Assembly: GCF_000698575.1 (NCBI RefSeq)
Contig: NZ_JFHD01000005.1
Location: forward strand, 62,001 to 126,000
Reading direction: 5' to 3'
Source: Caballeronia zhejiangensis
Lineage (GTDB): Bacteria > Pseudomonadota > Gammaproteobacteria > Burkholderiales > Burkholderiaceae
Length of the DNA: 64,000 bases
The number at the start of each line of letters is the position of its first letter. Within the stretch, counting starts at the first letter, position 1. Both the position numbers and the translations under genes were made by a program. This document shows, piece by piece, positions 8,705-18,778 of this stretch. The notes beneath the pieces are model-generated. The model saw only the letters and a program-made list of their open reading frames with translations, was not told the origin of the DNA and did not search any database.

Positions 8705-9937
8705 TCATCTGGCCGAAACCGGCCTCACCTTCGACGCTGCGAGTTTCGCGCGTTCGCGCGCTTCGCCGGTGTCGGCGCCCGTTGCGAGCGCGACGCCCAT
8801 GCGGCGCTTCACGAAACTTTCCGGCTTGCCGAAAAGCCGCAGATCCGCGCCGGGCACGGCGAGCGCTTCGGCGACGCCCTCGAACGCGATGCCCGCTTCG
8901 TCCAGCCCGCCGTAGATCACCGCCGACGCGCCGGGCGCGCGCAAAGCGGTATCGACGGGCAAGCCGAGGATCGCGCGCGCGTGCAGTTCGAACTCGGAGA
9001 AACGTTGCGTCGCGAGCGTGACGAGGCCGGTGTCGTGCGGACGCGGGCTCACTTCCGAGAACCAGACGTCGTCGCCGCGCACGAAGAGTTCGACGCCGAA
9101 GAGTCCGCGCCCGCCGAGCGCGGTCACGACCTTCGCGGCGACATCGCGCGATTTGGCGAGCGCGGCCGCGCTCATCGCCTGCGGCTGCCACGACTCGACG
9201 TAATCGCCCGCGACCTGAACGTGACCGATCGGATCGCAGAAGTAAGTTTGCGTCTCGCCGCTCGCGGGGTCCGCCGCGCGCACGGTGAGCTGCGTGATCT
9301 CGTATTCGAAGTCGATGAAGCCCTCGACGATCACGCGCCCGTGATTCACGCGCCCGCCCGCCATCGCGTAGTTCCACGCGGGTTCGACGTCGGCGTCGCT
9401 TTTGAGCACCGACTGGCCTTTCCCCGACGACGACATCACCGGCTTCACGACGCACGGAAAGCCGATCTTCGCGATCGCCGCCTTCATCTCGTCGAGCGAT
9501 TGCGCGAACGCGTACGGCGAAGTCGGCAAGCCCAGTTCTTCGGCCGCGAGCCGCCGGATACCTTCGCGATTCATCGTGAGCTGCGTGGCGCGCGCCGTCG
9601 GGATGACGGTTGCGAGCCCGGCCGATTCGATATCGGCGAGCGCTTCGGTCGCGATCGCCTCGATCTCCGGCACGATCAGATGCGGCTGCTCCTTCTCGAC
9701 GAGCGCGCGCAGCGCGGCGGCGTCGGTCATGTCGATCACGTGCGCGCGATGCGCGACCTGATGCCCCGGCGCGTTCGCGTACCGGTCCACCGCGATCACT
9801 TCGACGCCCAGCCGCTGCAATGCGATGATCACTTCCTTGCCGAGTTCGCCCGCGCCGAGCAGCATCACGCGCGTGGCATTGGGAGAAAGCGGCGTGCCGA
9901 GGCGCGTGGCGCCGGTGCGGCGTGGATCGGTCTGCAT
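8705..9937 (-). CDS. purT: Formate-dependent phosphoribosylglycinamide formyltransferase
   Basis: 410 residues, ATP-grasp family. PurT makes formyl-GAR from GAR, formate and ATP, a folate-independent alternative to PurN in purine synthesis. Visible features are the N-terminal Rossmann-like start ([20 protein letters not shown], about 22-41), the ATP-grasp loop SSSGKGQS near 162, and the metal and nucleotide segment FGVELFV...[11 protein letters not shown] near 280-305. ATG 9937 gives the usual length; the open frame continues upstream but that part is not PurT-like. It is followed by two small exported proteins on the same strand. Confidence 0.96.
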   Translation of the reverse strand: MQTDPRRTGATRLGTPLSPNATRVMLLGAGELGKEVIIALQRLGVEVIAVDRYANAPGHQVAHRAHVIDMTDAAALRALVEKEQPHLIVPEIEAIATEALADIESAGLATVIPTARATQLTMNREGIRRLAAEELGLPTSPYAFAQSLDEMKAAIAKIGFPCVVKPVMSSSGKGQSVLKSDADVEPAWNYAMAGGRVNHGRVIVEGFIDFEYEITQLTVRAADPASGETQTYFCDPIGHVQVAGDYVESWQPQAMSAAALAKSRDVAAKVVTALGGRGLFGVELFVRGDDVWFSEVSPRPHDTGLVTLATQRFSEFELHARAILGLPVDTALRAPGASAVIYGGLDEAGIAFEGVAEALAVPGADLRLFGKPESFVKRRMGVALATGADTGEARERAKLAASKVRPVSAR

Positions 9938-10194
9938 GAGTGCTCCAGAATCGGGTGGTGAGGTCAGCGAGGCGCAAAGCGGCTGAATTGGGCGCGATGT
10001 TAACACGCAGCACCAGCGGCGACACTTTGCCGTTCGGCCTATTGACAGGCGAATGCGCGCCGGAATTCCCGGCGCGTTTCCGATCGATGGCAAGCTCCCG
10101 AAAGCGCAGCCAGGCATTTTGTTGCATCGCGGCGCTGGACAAATCACAGGACGCGTGCGATACCCTTACGCTTTCGCCAGCTTCAGGATCATCG

Positions 10195-10785
10195 ATGCCC
10201 ACGCACTTCCCTCGCGCGTCCGCGCTTACCTCGCCGCGCTCATCGTCAAATCCGCTGTGGCGCCGCAAGAAGGCGCTCGCGCTGGTCTCCCGCACGTGCG
10301 CGCTCGTGGTCGCGGCGAGCGTCGTCGCCGGCTGCGCGATGCCGAAGCACACCGATGCAAGCGCCCCGCCCACCGATCCCTATAATCCTGCCGCCACGCA
10401 ACTGCTCGACGATACGCAATGGGCGCTCACGAGCTGGACCGATGCGAGCGGCCAGCCGCGCGCCATCCCGTACGCGGGCGAGAACAACGCGCAGCCGCTC
10501 ACGCTCGATTTCTCTACCGCGAACGGACGCCGTCAGGCGAGCGGCTTCTCGGGCTGCAACCGCTTTGCGGGCGCCTACGAGCTGAAGAACGGCAAGCTCA
10601 CGTTCGGTCCGCTCGCCGGCACGCGCATGGCGTGCGTGTCCGGCGCGGGCGCGGCGCTCGAGCGGCCGTATCTCGACGCGCTCGCACGCGTCGCGAAGAG
10701 CGGCGTGCAGATGAATCCGCCGCAAGCGCTGCAACTGACGCTCGACGACGGTCAGGTGCTCACCTTCGCGCCACGTGGGAAATGA
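10195..10785 (+). CDS. META-domain (HslJ-like) lipoprotein
   Basis: 196 residues. A long basic N-region is followed by a hydrophobic stretch and lipobox VAGC near residue 45, so the protein should be lipid-anchored. The mature part is a META domain: LLDDTQWALTSW, then the SGCNRFAGAY core and GPLAGTRMAC. META/HslJ proteins are linked to novobiocin tolerance and envelope stress in other bacteria, but their biochemistry is unsettled. The start is the only ATG before the leader; a 25-residue N-region is long for a lipoprotein signal, so a non-ATG start further in is possible. It is divergent from purT with 257 bases between. Confidence 0.85.
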   Translation: MPTHFPRASALTSPRSSSNPLWRRKKALALVSRTCALVVAASVVAGCAMPKHTDASAPPTDPYNPAATQLLDDTQWALTSWTDASGQPRAIPYAGENNAQPLTLDFSTANGRRQASGFSGCNRFAGAYELKNGKLTFGPLAGTRMACVSGAGAALERPYLDALARVAKSGVQMNPPQALQLTLDDGQVLTFAPRGK

Positions 10786-10928
10786 TGTGTTGCGTACTCG
10801 CGGCAGGAACGTCGTGCGCGTGCGCCAGCCGTTAAACTGCTCGATCGAACAGCCCGGCCGACCGGCGATATCGCTGCGGCCGGGCAGCAGTCTCATTTGT
10901 TTCACCCAACATTGATTCAATCTCAAGC

Positions 10929-13900
10929 ATGCACATGGTAGTTCTCGGCTGGTTCGGTGCATCGGTCGTCTGGTTCCTTCCGCTCTTCTGGCGCATCGTC
11001 AAACAGGCGCTGCCCGGCGGCGCAGGCGTGCGCGGCCCCGGCACGATCCGCCTCTGGATCGGGTTTGTCGCCGTGCTGATTGCGAGCAGCACGCTCGAAG
11101 GCGCGCTCGCAAACTCGCTCGAAACGCAGGCGAACATCAATCGCATCGGACTCGCGCTCGCCGCGGCGCTGAGCGGCCCGGCGCATCTGGCCGGCGCGGG
11201 CGCGATCGCGGCGCTCGTGCTCGCCATCTTTCTGCCCTGGCTGATCGAATTCAGCTGGCGCTCGGTGCTCGCATGGGCCGACGAAGCGTTCGGCTTCGGC
11301 CTGCCGCAAAGCTGGCTCACGCCCCGCGAACGCGAAAGCGAGTCGCGGCAACAGTCGACGACCCGTGACAAGGCGCGCGACAAAACGCGTGACAAGACGG
11401 CGAACTGGTTCGAACGGCGCGCCCGCGCGAAGACCGCACGCGATTCGCAGGAACGCGCCCATCGCGCCGAGCGTTTCGATTCGCCGACGCCGCGCACCTT
11501 GCCCGACGAGCCGACGCTCGGTCTGCCGACCGGTCATCGCAGCACACGTTATCAGCGGCCGACAGCGTGGCGCCCGCCCGCGACCGGCAAGAGCGGCGCG
11601 AGCCGCACGGTGGCGGCCGCCGCGAGCGCCGTCGCCACGGCCGAGGCGTACGCGAAACGCCCCGCCTTCGAGGCCGCAGGCGTCGCTCCTCCCGTGACGC
11701 AGACCGAGCCGATGGCGCCTTCGGGCTGGTTGAATTCGTCGCCATCGGCGGCGAATCGCGAGGCCCGCGCGCCGTTTGCGCCGCGTCAGGCGTCGGCGTT
11801 CGAGCCTTCCGGATCGGGCTTGCGCGCATCCGTCGCCGTCGACAAGCCGCGCGTCCAGACGCCGCCTCCTGCGCCGCGCGTGGATCGCCCGCGCAGTCCG
11901 GCGACATCGATGCCCGCGCAGCGATCGACGGGCGTGGCGAGCATGTCGACATCCGTCGGCACGAATCCCGGCACGAATCCCGGCGCGTCACGCCGGCCGC
12001 CTGTGACGCAAGCCCCGCAGGGCTTCAGGCGTCCCCCGGCGCGTCCGGCCGCAGCCGCCGCAGCCGCCGCAGCCGTTTCGACGCGCGAGTTCGCGCCCTC
12101 GCCGCTCGCCGCGCCCGCGTTCTCGCGTCCTGCCGCGCCGCTCGGACCGCCGACGCCGCCGCCCGCGCCCGAAGCCATCCAGGCGGCGCTGCGCTCGATC
12201 GAAGAGAAGACCGCGATGTGGACGTCACTCGCGGGCGCGAGTCTCGCGCGCGGGCATGTGGCAATGGCGCGCGCCGCGCAGCCCGAAGTCCAGCCGGCCA
12301 CCGACGTACCGGAGCTGGCGGCGCCCGTGAAAAGCATCGTCGAAACGGCGCCGGAAGTGACGCCGCTCGTGGACGTGCAGGAAATCGATGAGCGCATCGA
12401 TCCGCCGTCGATCGACGCGCACGTCATCGCGCCCGCGCTCGTCGAACCGCCGCCGCTTTTCGACATGCGTCTGCCCGAGCCGTCGATTCCCGAATTCGCG
12501 GCCTCCGAGCCCGACACGCCGCCCGCGATCGAAGCCGTCGAAGAGGAAGCGGAAGAAACTGCGATGCCGGAGCCGGCGCGCATCGATTTGCCGTCCGAAC
12601 CGCCGCTGCCTCGCCCGGACGCAACGACGGCAGAACCCGCGCCTGTGGTCCGGGAGCGAGAACCCGAGCTCGAGCCCGAGCCGGACCTGCGCGATCTTGC
12701 GCAAACGCCGCCTTGGCTGGACGCGCCCGAGCCCGCCGACGAGCAAGGCGAGCCCCCTCCCCCATCGCTGCTTCGAGTGGTCGATGAGCCGGACGAAATG
12801 CCCGCCGAAGATGAACAACCGGTCGCCGAACAGCAGGCATCGGGCGACGAGTTCGCGACGCCGTCGAACATCGTGCGCTTTCCGGTGATCGCCGCCGCGC
12901 CCGTCGCGCCGCTGCCAGCGGTCGCCGCGCCCGCCGCTGCGCCCGTCGTGAATCAGCCGAGCCCGGCGCCCGAACCGCGCCCGCCGGTACGCGGTTCCGC
13001 GCCGACGGAATTCGAATTCCACGCGCCGCACGCATCGGCGGTGGAATTGCCGACGCTCGATCTGCTCGAACCCGCATCCGATGAAGTCGAGCCAGTCTCC
13101 GAGGAGCGTCTGAACGAAACCGGCCTGCTCATCGAGCAGCGCCTTCAGGAATTCAAGGTGCCGGTCACGGTCGTCGGCGCGTCGGCGGGTCCGGTCATCA
13201 CGCGCTTCGAGGTCGAACCCGCGCTCGGCGTGCGCGGCAGCCAGATCGTCGGCTTGATGAAGGATTTGTCGCGCGGCCTCGGCCTTACGTCGATTCGCGT
13301 CGTCGAGACGATTCCCGGCAAGACCTGCATGGGCCTCGAACTGCCTAATCCGAAACGCCAGATGATCCGCCTTTCGGAGATCCTCGAAGACGACGTGTAC
13401 CGCAACTCGAAGTCGAATCTGACGATCGCGATGGGCAAGGACATCATCGGCAATCCGGTCGTGACGGATCTCGCGAAGGCGCCGCACATGCTGGTCGCGG
13501 GCACGACGGGCTCGGGCAAGTCGGTCGCGATCAACGCGATGATCCTCTCGCTGCTTTACAAGGCGAAGCCCGAGGACGTGCGCCTCATCATGATCGACCC
13601 GAAGATGCTGGAGCTTTCCGTCTACGAAGGCATTCCGCATCTGCTCGCGCCCGTCGTCACCGACATGAAGCTCGCGTCGAACGCGCTCAACTGGTGCGTC
13701 GGCGAAATGGAAAAGCGTTACCGGCTGATGTCGGCGGTCGGCGTGCGCAATTTGCAGGGCTTCAACCAGAAAATCCGCAACACCGAAGCCGCCGGCAAGA
13801 AGCTCACGAACCCGTTCTCGCTCACGCCCGATGCGCCCGAGCCGCTCTCGACGCTGCCGCTCATCGTCGTGGTCATCGACGAACTCGCCGATCTGATGAT

Positions 13901-14522
13901 GGTCGCGGGCAAGCAGATCGAGCAACTGATCGCGCGTCTCGCGCAAAAGGCGCGCGCGGCCGGCATCCATCTGATTCTCGCGACGCAGCGGCCATCGGTG
14001 GACGTCATCACCGGCCTCATCAAGGCGAATATTCCGACGCGCGTGGCGTTTCAGGTGTCATCCAAGATCGATTCGCGCACGATTCTCGACCAGATGGGCG
14101 CGGAATCGCTGCTCGGCGCGGGCGACATGCTGTTCCTGCCGCCCGGCACCGGCTATCCGCAGCGCGTGCACGGCGCGTTCGTCGCGGACGAGGAAGTGCA
14201 TCGCGTGGTCGAACATCTGAAGCAGTTCGGCGAACCGGAGTACGAGGAAGGCATTCTGTCCGGACCGACGCCCGAAGGCGGCGGCACGCAGGATCTTTTC
14301 GGCGATTCGTCCGATGCCGAAGCCGATCCGCTCTACGACGAAGCTGTCGCATTCGTCGTGCGTACGCGGCGCGCGTCGATTTCGTCGGTGCAGCGGCAAT
14401 TGCGCATCGGCTATAACCGCGCGGCGCGGCTCGTCGAGCAGATGGAAGCAGCAGGCCTCGTCTCGCCGATGGGCAGCAACGGCAACCGCGAAGTGCTCGC
14501 GCCGCCTGGCCCCGCCGAATAA
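10929..14522 (+). CDS. ftsK: FtsK/SpoIIIE-family DNA translocase with very long linker
   Basis: 1197 residues. These hexameric motors pump chromosome ends through the closing septum and activate XerCD recombination at dif. The N-terminus has about three membrane segments (roughly 5-25, 40-60, 85-105). A Pro/Ala/Glu-rich linker of about 550 residues follows (170-720), with a nine-alanine run and a TNPG duplication. The motor has Walker A GTTGSGKS near 858 and Walker [10 protein letters not shown] near 980. The C-terminal gamma winged helix, which reads polar sequences, spans about 1135-1197. Compared with E. coli FtsK, the first membrane helix and following loop are missing, and nothing in frame upstream supplies them. 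It is convergent with the corA-like gene, 17 bases apart. Confidence 0.93.
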   Translation: MHMVVLGWFGASVVWFLPLFWRIVKQALPGGAGVRGPGTIRLWIGFVAVLIASSTLEGALANSLETQANINRIGLALAAALSGPAHLAGAGAIAALVLAIFLPWLIEFSWRSVLAWADEAFGFGLPQSWLTPRERESESRQQSTTRDKARDKTRDKTANWFERRARAKTARDSQERAHRAERFDSPTPRTLPDEPTLGLPTGHRSTRYQRPTAWRPPATGKSGASRTVAAAASAVATAEAYAKRPAFEAAGVAPPVTQTEPMAPSGWLNSSPSAANREARAPFAPRQASAFEPSGSGLRASVAVDKPRVQTPPPAPRVDRPRSPATSMPAQRSTGVASMSTSVGTNPGTNPGASRRPPVTQAPQGFRRPPARPAAAAAAAAAVSTREFAPSPLAAPAFSRPAAPLGPPTPPPAPEAIQAALRSIEEKTAMWTSLAGASLARGHVAMARAAQPEVQPATDVPELAAPVKSIVETAPEVTPLVDVQEIDERIDPPSIDAHVIAPALVEPPPLFDMRLPEPSIPEFAASEPDTPPAIEAVEEEAEETAMPEPARIDLPSEPPLPRPDATTAEPAPVVREREPELEPEPDLRDLAQTPPWLDAPEPADEQGEPPPPSLLRVVDEPDEMPAEDEQPVAEQQASGDEFATPSNIVRFPVIAAAPVAPLPAVAAPAAAPVVNQPSPAPEPRPPVRGSAPTEFEFHAPHASAVELPTLDLLEPASDEVEPVSEERLNETGLLIEQRLQEFKVPVTVVGASAGPVITRFEVEPALGVRGSQIVGLMKDLSRGLGLTSIRVVETIPGKTCMGLELPNPKRQMIRLSEILEDDVYRNSKSNLTIAMGKDIIGNPVVTDLAKAPHMLVAGTTGSGKSVAINAMILSLLYKAKPEDVRLIMIDPKMLELSVYEGIPHLLAPVVTDMKLASNALNWCVGEMEKRYRLMSAVGVRNLQGFNQKIRNTEAAGKKLTNPFSLTPDAPEPLSTLPLIVVVIDELADLMMVAGKQIEQLIARLAQKARAAGIHLILATQRPSVDVITGLIKANIPTRVAFQVSSKIDSRTILDQMGAESLLGAGDMLFLPPGTGYPQRVHGAFVADEEVHRVVEHLKQFGEPEYEEGILSGPTPEGGGTQDLFGDSSDAEADPLYDEAVAFVVRTRRASISSVQRQLRIGYNRAARLVEQMEAAGLVSPMGSNGNREVLAPPGPAE
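11958..11981 (+). repeat. Two perfect tandem copies of a 12-mer in the ftsK linker
   Basis: GGCACGAATCCC occurs twice without mismatch and without a gap, encoding a GTNP duplication in the disordered linker. Gain or loss of a unit would keep the reading frame. Confidence 0.9.
12048..12074 (+). repeat. Three perfect tandem copies of a 9-mer in the ftsK linker
   Basis: GCCGCAGCC three times, encoding nine consecutive alanines. The unit length is a multiple of three, so slippage would vary linker length without breaking the motor. Confidence 0.9.
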
Positions 14523-14539
14523 GCGGCGCGCCTGAAGCG

Positions 14540-15592
14540 TTACCAGAGCCGCAAGCGGCGCAACAGAAAGATCGTGATGGCGGCGCAGCACGCCATCACG
14601 CCCACCACGATCCAGAACGACGCCGGATCTTTCGTGCCGGGCAAACCGGCCACGTTCATGCCGAAAATGCCGGTCACGAGCGTCGCGGGCAAGAGCAAGG
14701 CGGACATGATCGCGAGCCACAGCAGCTTGCGGTTGATGTCCTCCGAAAGCGCCGCGGCGATCTCGTCCTGCAACAGCTTCGCGCGTTCGTACAGCCCTTC
14801 CAGACCGCCGCCCAAGCCGTTCAGCACCTGGATCGCCTGCACGAGCGCTTCCATCGAACGCGGCTCGGCCCATTCGAGCTTGCGCAAGACGAGCTGCGTG
14901 AGCGCATTGCGCTCGGGATCGATGAAGCGCCGCACTTCCACGAGCCGCCGACGCACGTCGCCGAGCACGGAGCGGCACCTGGCGTGGCCGCCTTCGAGCA
15001 CGCTTTCCTCGACATCGTCGAGACAGTCGCCGATTTCGTCGATGCGATCCGCGAAAGTGTCGTTCAGCGCGCGGATCAGGCCCGCGAAAAGATCGACGGT
15101 ATCGCGGAACATCGCGCCTTCGAGCACGGCGTGACGCAGCCGGTCGGTCGATTGCAGCGGCCGCGCGCGCACCGTGATCATGCGATGCCGGTCGACGTAA
15201 AAGCGCAGCGCGCCGGTCGCGCGGTTCGCCTCGCGGGCATCGGGCGCGGTGGCGTCCGGCGTCTTCGCGACGAGCTCCAGGTCCGCGACGACGCCATACA
15301 TGAAGTTCGATCCGATATGCACGCGCGGACGCTTGTCCTCGCCGTTCAGGAATTCGCGCGCGACGTCCGGCATCGACGTGACGCCTTCGAGCCAGCCTTC
15401 GACGGCGTCGTCGTTCGCGGACAGATGCAGCCACGTCGGGCCATCTCCGGCGACGGCTGCGCGCGCTTCGTCCCACGTCAGCCGCAACGCCTCGCCGCCC
15501 GCGAAGCTGAATGCGCTGATGAATCCCGGCGGCGCCGGTTCGTTGCGCTTCGCCGGGCGCTCGCGGGCGTCGAATGTATGAGTCGTGTTCAA
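14540..15592 (-). CDS. CorA-family divalent cation transporter (ZntB-like)
   Basis: 350 residues. A large acidic and helical cytoplasmic domain is followed by two C-terminal membrane segments (about 287-308 and 322-343), as in CorA pentamers. The pore signature is FGMNVAGLPG; the GMN triad is intact and is followed by the LPG seen in ZntB-like members. The protein should move Mg2+, Zn2+ or related ions; selectivity cannot be decided here, so no symbol is given. It ends 17 bases from the ftsK stop, convergently, with no clear hairpin between. Confidence 0.88.
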   Translation of the reverse strand: MNTTHTFDARERPAKRNEPAPPGFISAFSFAGGEALRLTWDEARAAVAGDGPTWLHLSANDDAVEGWLEGVTSMPDVAREFLNGEDKRPRVHIGSNFMYGVVADLELVAKTPDATAPDAREANRATGALRFYVDRHRMITVRARPLQSTDRLRHAVLEGAMFRDTVDLFAGLIRALNDTFADRIDEIGDCLDDVEESVLEGGHARCRSVLGDVRRRLVEVRRFIDPERNALTQLVLRKLEWAEPRSMEALVQAIQVLNGLGGGLEGLYERAKLLQDEIAAALSEDINRKLLWLAIMSALLLPATLVTGIFGMNVAGLPGTKDPASFWIVVGVMACCAAITIFLLRRLRLW

Positions 15593-15677
15593 GTTGCTTT
15601 CCCTGCTATTGCCTTTCGATTTCCTCAGTACACCTTTCAGTCGATGCGAAAGACAGGCGTATCAAAAAGGCATCGTA

Positions 15678-16241
15678 CTAGAACTCGTAGCGGCCCCAGA
15701 AGAAGGCGACGTTCCCGTCGTTGAGACCGGGAATGTGCGGGATGATCGTCGCCATCACCGACGTGCTCCGGTAGCGGATCGAGCCGATCGGCAGCGCGAG
15801 CGGCAACGGCAGGTAATGCGCGATGTCGCTGCGCGCCGTGAAGCCGACGAAGAATCCGCCGCCCGCCTGCAATCCGCCGAGCACCGGCTTCGTATACCAC
15901 TGGCGCGCGTAGCCGCCGATCGGCTCGAAATTGTGATGCGAATCGGAAAAGGCGAATGCGAACAGGATGTCTTCGTTACCGTTCGCGTCGGTCCAGTGCT
16001 TGCCCGCGCCTCCGCCCCACGACCACGGATTCAGTTCGCTGCGATTGTCGAAGCCGTTGATGTGCCAGCCGTAGCCCGTCACGTAAAGATCCCAGGTGCC
16101 TTCATGCGCGACGCGCATCACGCGCTGGCACGCCGACGACATCCAGTCGCGCTTGTAATCGCATTCCTTGTCGTCCGCGTGGGCCGCGCACGACACGCAC
16201 AGCATCGAAATCGTGACTGCCTTGACCAGTGTTGTTTTCAT
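15678..16241 (-). CDS. pagP: Lipid A palmitoyltransferase PagP
   Basis: 187 residues with a signal peptide ending near residue 22 (CAAHA). PagP is an outer-membrane beta-barrel that moves palmitate from phospholipid to lipid A and so lowers permeability and innate recognition. The three residues known as catalytic in E. coli (His33, Asp76, Ser77) have clear counterparts: His60 in GYGWH, and Asp100-Ser101 in FAFSDSHHNFEPIGGY. The barrel ends in aromatic WGRYEF, typical of outer-membrane sorting signals. It is flanked on the same strand by the lactonase-like gene, 39 bases upstream, so the two may be co-transcribed. Confidence 0.92.
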   Translation of the reverse strand: MKTTLVKAVTISMLCVSCAAHADDKECDYKRDWMSSACQRVMRVAHEGTWDLYVTGYGWHINGFDNRSELNPWSWGGGAGKHWTDANGNEDILFAFAFSDSHHNFEPIGGYARQWYTKPVLGGLQAGGGFFVGFTARSDIAHYLPLPLALPIGSIRYRSTSVMATIIPHIPGLNDGNVAFFWGRYEF

Positions 16242-16280
16242 CGTCCGCGCCCGGTCGTTTCAATCGCCGCGATCGACGCG

Positions 16281-17597
16281 TCACGATGGCGATACGAACT
16301 TGAAATCGACCGGCGAGCCGATCGACAGCCGCTTCGGGTCCGACGCAAGCTCGCCCGTCTGCGGATCGCGGCGAAAGAAATACGCGCTGTCGCTCTCCTG
16401 ATTGCCGACGATGAGCCAGCGCCCGGTCGGATCGATTGCGAATTCGCGCGGCGTCTTGCCGAGCGTCGGATAGCGCTTGACGAGCTTCAGATGGCCGTTC
16501 ACCGGATCGATCGAGAACTGCACGAGTTCGTTGGCGTCGCCGCGATTGGTCGCGTACAGGAAGCGCCCGTCAGGCGACAGATGAATCGCGCCGCCGCCGA
16601 TCTTCCCTCTGAAACCCGGCGCGATCAGCGAGGCAGTCTGGATTTGCGTGAGCTTGCCGTCGCGGTAATCGAACGCTAGCACCGATGCGTTCAGCTCGGT
16701 CGTCAGATAAGCGTGCTTGCCGCTTGCGTCGAAGACCAGATGGCGCGGCCCCGAGCCCGCCTTGATCGGTGTGTAGCGCGATTCGGTCGGACCCAGCAGA
16801 CCGCGGCTCGATGCGGACGGATCGGCCGTGTACCGATAGGCGAACACCTTGTCGACGCCGAGATCCTGCGCGAAGAGATACTTGCCGTCGGGCGAGAACA
16901 CGGTCGAGTGGACATGCGAATTGTCCTGCCGTCCTTTCACCGGGCCGGCGCCTTCGTGATGCACCGTCAGCACCGAATTGCCGACGTGGCCATCGGAAGC
17001 CAGCGGAAACACCGCGAAGCTGCCGCCCGGATTGGACGCGACCGAATAGTTGGCTGTCAGCAGATATTTGCCGTCGGGCGATATCGCGAGATAGCACGGA
17101 TCGTTGCCGTCCGATGACACGCGATTGAGAAAGCTCAACTGGCCGCTCGCGCGATCGAAGCGAAAGGCGCTGACGCCGCCGCGTTGCGTTGCCGGGCCGT
17201 TGTCGCCGGGCAATTCGTTCACTGCGTACACGTAATGGCGGTCGCGGCTCACGACGAGATACGACGGATTCACCGTCTGCGCCGACGCGATGCGGGACAG
17301 CTCGCCGCTGCCCGTGTCGAACCGATAGACATAGATGCCTTCGCTCTTGCCACCGCCCGTATAGGTGCCGATGAGCAGATCGTAGACGTCGCCGCTGGCC
17401 GGTTTCGACGCGGCGACGTCGCTCGCGGTGCCCGGCGCGGCGGGCGTCGCGCCCGTTTGCGCGAAGGCCTGCGCCGCTGCAAACGAGAGCATCAGCGCGA
17501 CGCCTTTCGCCCACGCGACGGGCTTGGCGCGCTTCGGGCGCGCGTCTTGCAAGACGTGCATCAGCGGATTCGCGCCGCAAGGTTGGCTCGGGTGCAT
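16281..17597 (-). CDS. Secreted lactonase-family seven-bladed beta-propeller protein
   Basis: 438 residues. A long N-region and a hydrophobic stretch ending AQAFAQ (about 30-47) indicate export. The mature part has repeated propeller blades such as SPDGKYLLTANY, SPDGKYLFAQDLG, HLVFDASGKHAYL and SPDGRFLYATNRG. This is the 6-phosphogluconolactonase (Pgl) propeller family, but a periplasmic location makes a role in the cytosolic pentose phosphate pathway unlikely; the substrate is unknown. AGGAGG five bases before ATG 17597 fixes the start. The pagP gene follows on the same strand. Confidence 0.85.
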   Translation of the reverse strand: MHPSQPCGANPLMHVLQDARPKRAKPVAWAKGVALMLSFAAAQAFAQTGATPAAPGTASDVAASKPASGDVYDLLIGTYTGGGKSEGIYVYRFDTGSGELSRIASAQTVNPSYLVVSRDRHYVYAVNELPGDNGPATQRGGVSAFRFDRASGQLSFLNRVSSDGNDPCYLAISPDGKYLLTANYSVASNPGGSFAVFPLASDGHVGNSVLTVHHEGAGPVKGRQDNSHVHSTVFSPDGKYLFAQDLGVDKVFAYRYTADPSASSRGLLGPTESRYTPIKAGSGPRHLVFDASGKHAYLTTELNASVLAFDYRDGKLTQIQTASLIAPGFRGKIGGGAIHLSPDGRFLYATNRGDANELVQFSIDPVNGHLKLVKRYPTLGKTPREFAIDPTGRWLIVGNQESDSAYFFRRDPQTGELASDPKRLSIGSPVDFKFVSPS

Positions 17598-17774
17598 GAA
17601 ACCTCCTCTTCGTCTCTTTGATGCTTGTTATCGGGAGCGGCGCGCGAAACCGCCGACATCGCAAGGCCCAAGGACGTGCGGGAGCAAGTTCCGCTCCAAA
17701 CGATGAAAACGACGATACACCTTTGCACGACCAGCCAACCGACACGATTCGAACCAACAACAGGAGTTGCCGCG

Positions 17775-17927
17775 ATGACCATCCACCTAAGCCTCGCCCC
17801 GCTCGTCTCGCTGATCGCCGGGATCCTCATTCTCATCATGCCGCGGCTGCTGAACTTCATCGTCGCGATCTATCTGATCGTGATCGGGCTGATCGGCCTG
17901 TTCGGCATGGGATCGGCTCATTTCTGA
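17775..17927 (+). CDS. Small membrane protein, DUF3096-like
   Basis: 50 residues, nearly all hydrophobic: two short membrane segments (about 6-22 and 25-42) joined by PRLLN, ending GMGSAHF. The AGGAG at 17762-17766 sits well before ATG 17775. The pattern of LVSLIAGILILIMPRLLNFI and an IVIGLIGL repeat is what I recall for DUF3096, a tiny inner-membrane family of unknown role. It stands alone, divergent from the lactonase gene. Confidence 0.8.
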   Translation: MTIHLSLAPLVSLIAGILILIMPRLLNFIVAIYLIVIGLIGLFGMGSAHF

Positions 17928-18078
17928 CGGGCGCGCGACTGTCGTTGTGACGCCGATTCCCGTCGGCGGTTCCGCGGACGCGCACGAACGCGCGAACGCA
18001 CGCGTACGGAATGTCCGTGCGCGTGCGCAAAGTGTCACGAAAGAAGGACGCGCGGGCCTGCCGCGCGGATCGGCCGTG

Positions 18079-18327
18079 TCAGCCGTTGGCGAGCTGATCG
18101 AGACGCAGGCGTCCCTGCAGCGACAGCGCACCGACCGACACGCCGGTCACGCCGAACGTATAGCGGTTGAAACAGCCGCGCTCCGTAAGGAACGCGGCGG
18201 CGGCGTCCATCGCGTTGCGCGACAGGCCGAGGTTCTTGTGATCGAGCGCGAGGAGCATGTCGGCGTCCGATACGCGGCTCGCGGCGGAAAGAATGGCGAT
18301 GCAGTCAGCTTTCGACGGATAGAGCAT
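18079..18327 (-). CDS. Conserved-looking small protein, unknown function
   Basis: 82 residues, soluble and mostly helical. Features are ADMLLALDHKNLGLSRNAMDAA in the middle and RGCFNRYTFGVTGVSVGALSLQGRLRLDQL at the end. A GAGGA lies about ten bases before ATG 18327, and in-frame upstream codons look non-coding, so this start is preferred. I do not recognise the family. The balanced composition and good third-position GC argue that it is a real gene. It lies between a DUF3096 gene and the GH15 gene. Confidence 0.6.
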   Translation of the reverse strand: MLYPSKADCIAILSAASRVSDADMLLALDHKNLGLSRNAMDAAAAFLTERGCFNRYTFGVTGVSVGALSLQGRLRLDQLANG

Positions 18328-18778
18328 GGGATTCTGTTCCTCGAAAACGCTACGTTGAAAACCGGAAGAGACGTTGCGCGAAGCGACTGCATGACCCGCG
18401 CGCGAGACGACCGGGAACATGCTGAAAGACAAATGAAAGGCACAGAAAGTTTCCGCCCCCTGCTCGAAAAGGCCGCGGCGCGGATGCCTTTCACGAAGCT
18501 TCATTCTAAACATCAGTCGAAAGCAGAAGCAACGGTGCGTTCGGCGCTTCGCTAGTCATTTTCCGCCAACCGTGCGACACGTCCCGATGACGCCCGGCCC
18601 GGTTTCCTGCTCGCCGTGAACGATTGCGGCAGAATGCGGCCAGAAAGCATGCATGACGTCCGTCGCCCCGACCGCCGACGACGCCGCGTTTCGCTCGGGC
18701 GCTCGTGTCCCGAATCGTTTGCTCAACCCGCGGCGCGTTTCGATTCGGCCCGCGCCGCCTGCAGGAAGATGTTCGCTT
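18328..18778. other. Gene-free stretch before the GH15 gene
   Basis: 451 bases between two divergent genes. The GH15 frame stays open back to 18653, but that part is Arg/Pro-rich and not like the family. I see no hairpin with a T tract and no RNA gene. Confidence 0.5.

Noticed and set aside
8505-10373. Open frame of 622 codons in a second minus-strand frame through purT
   Set aside because: Arg-rich and motif-free over the purT part. Only its last 57 codons make a real small lipoprotein gene, listed separately.
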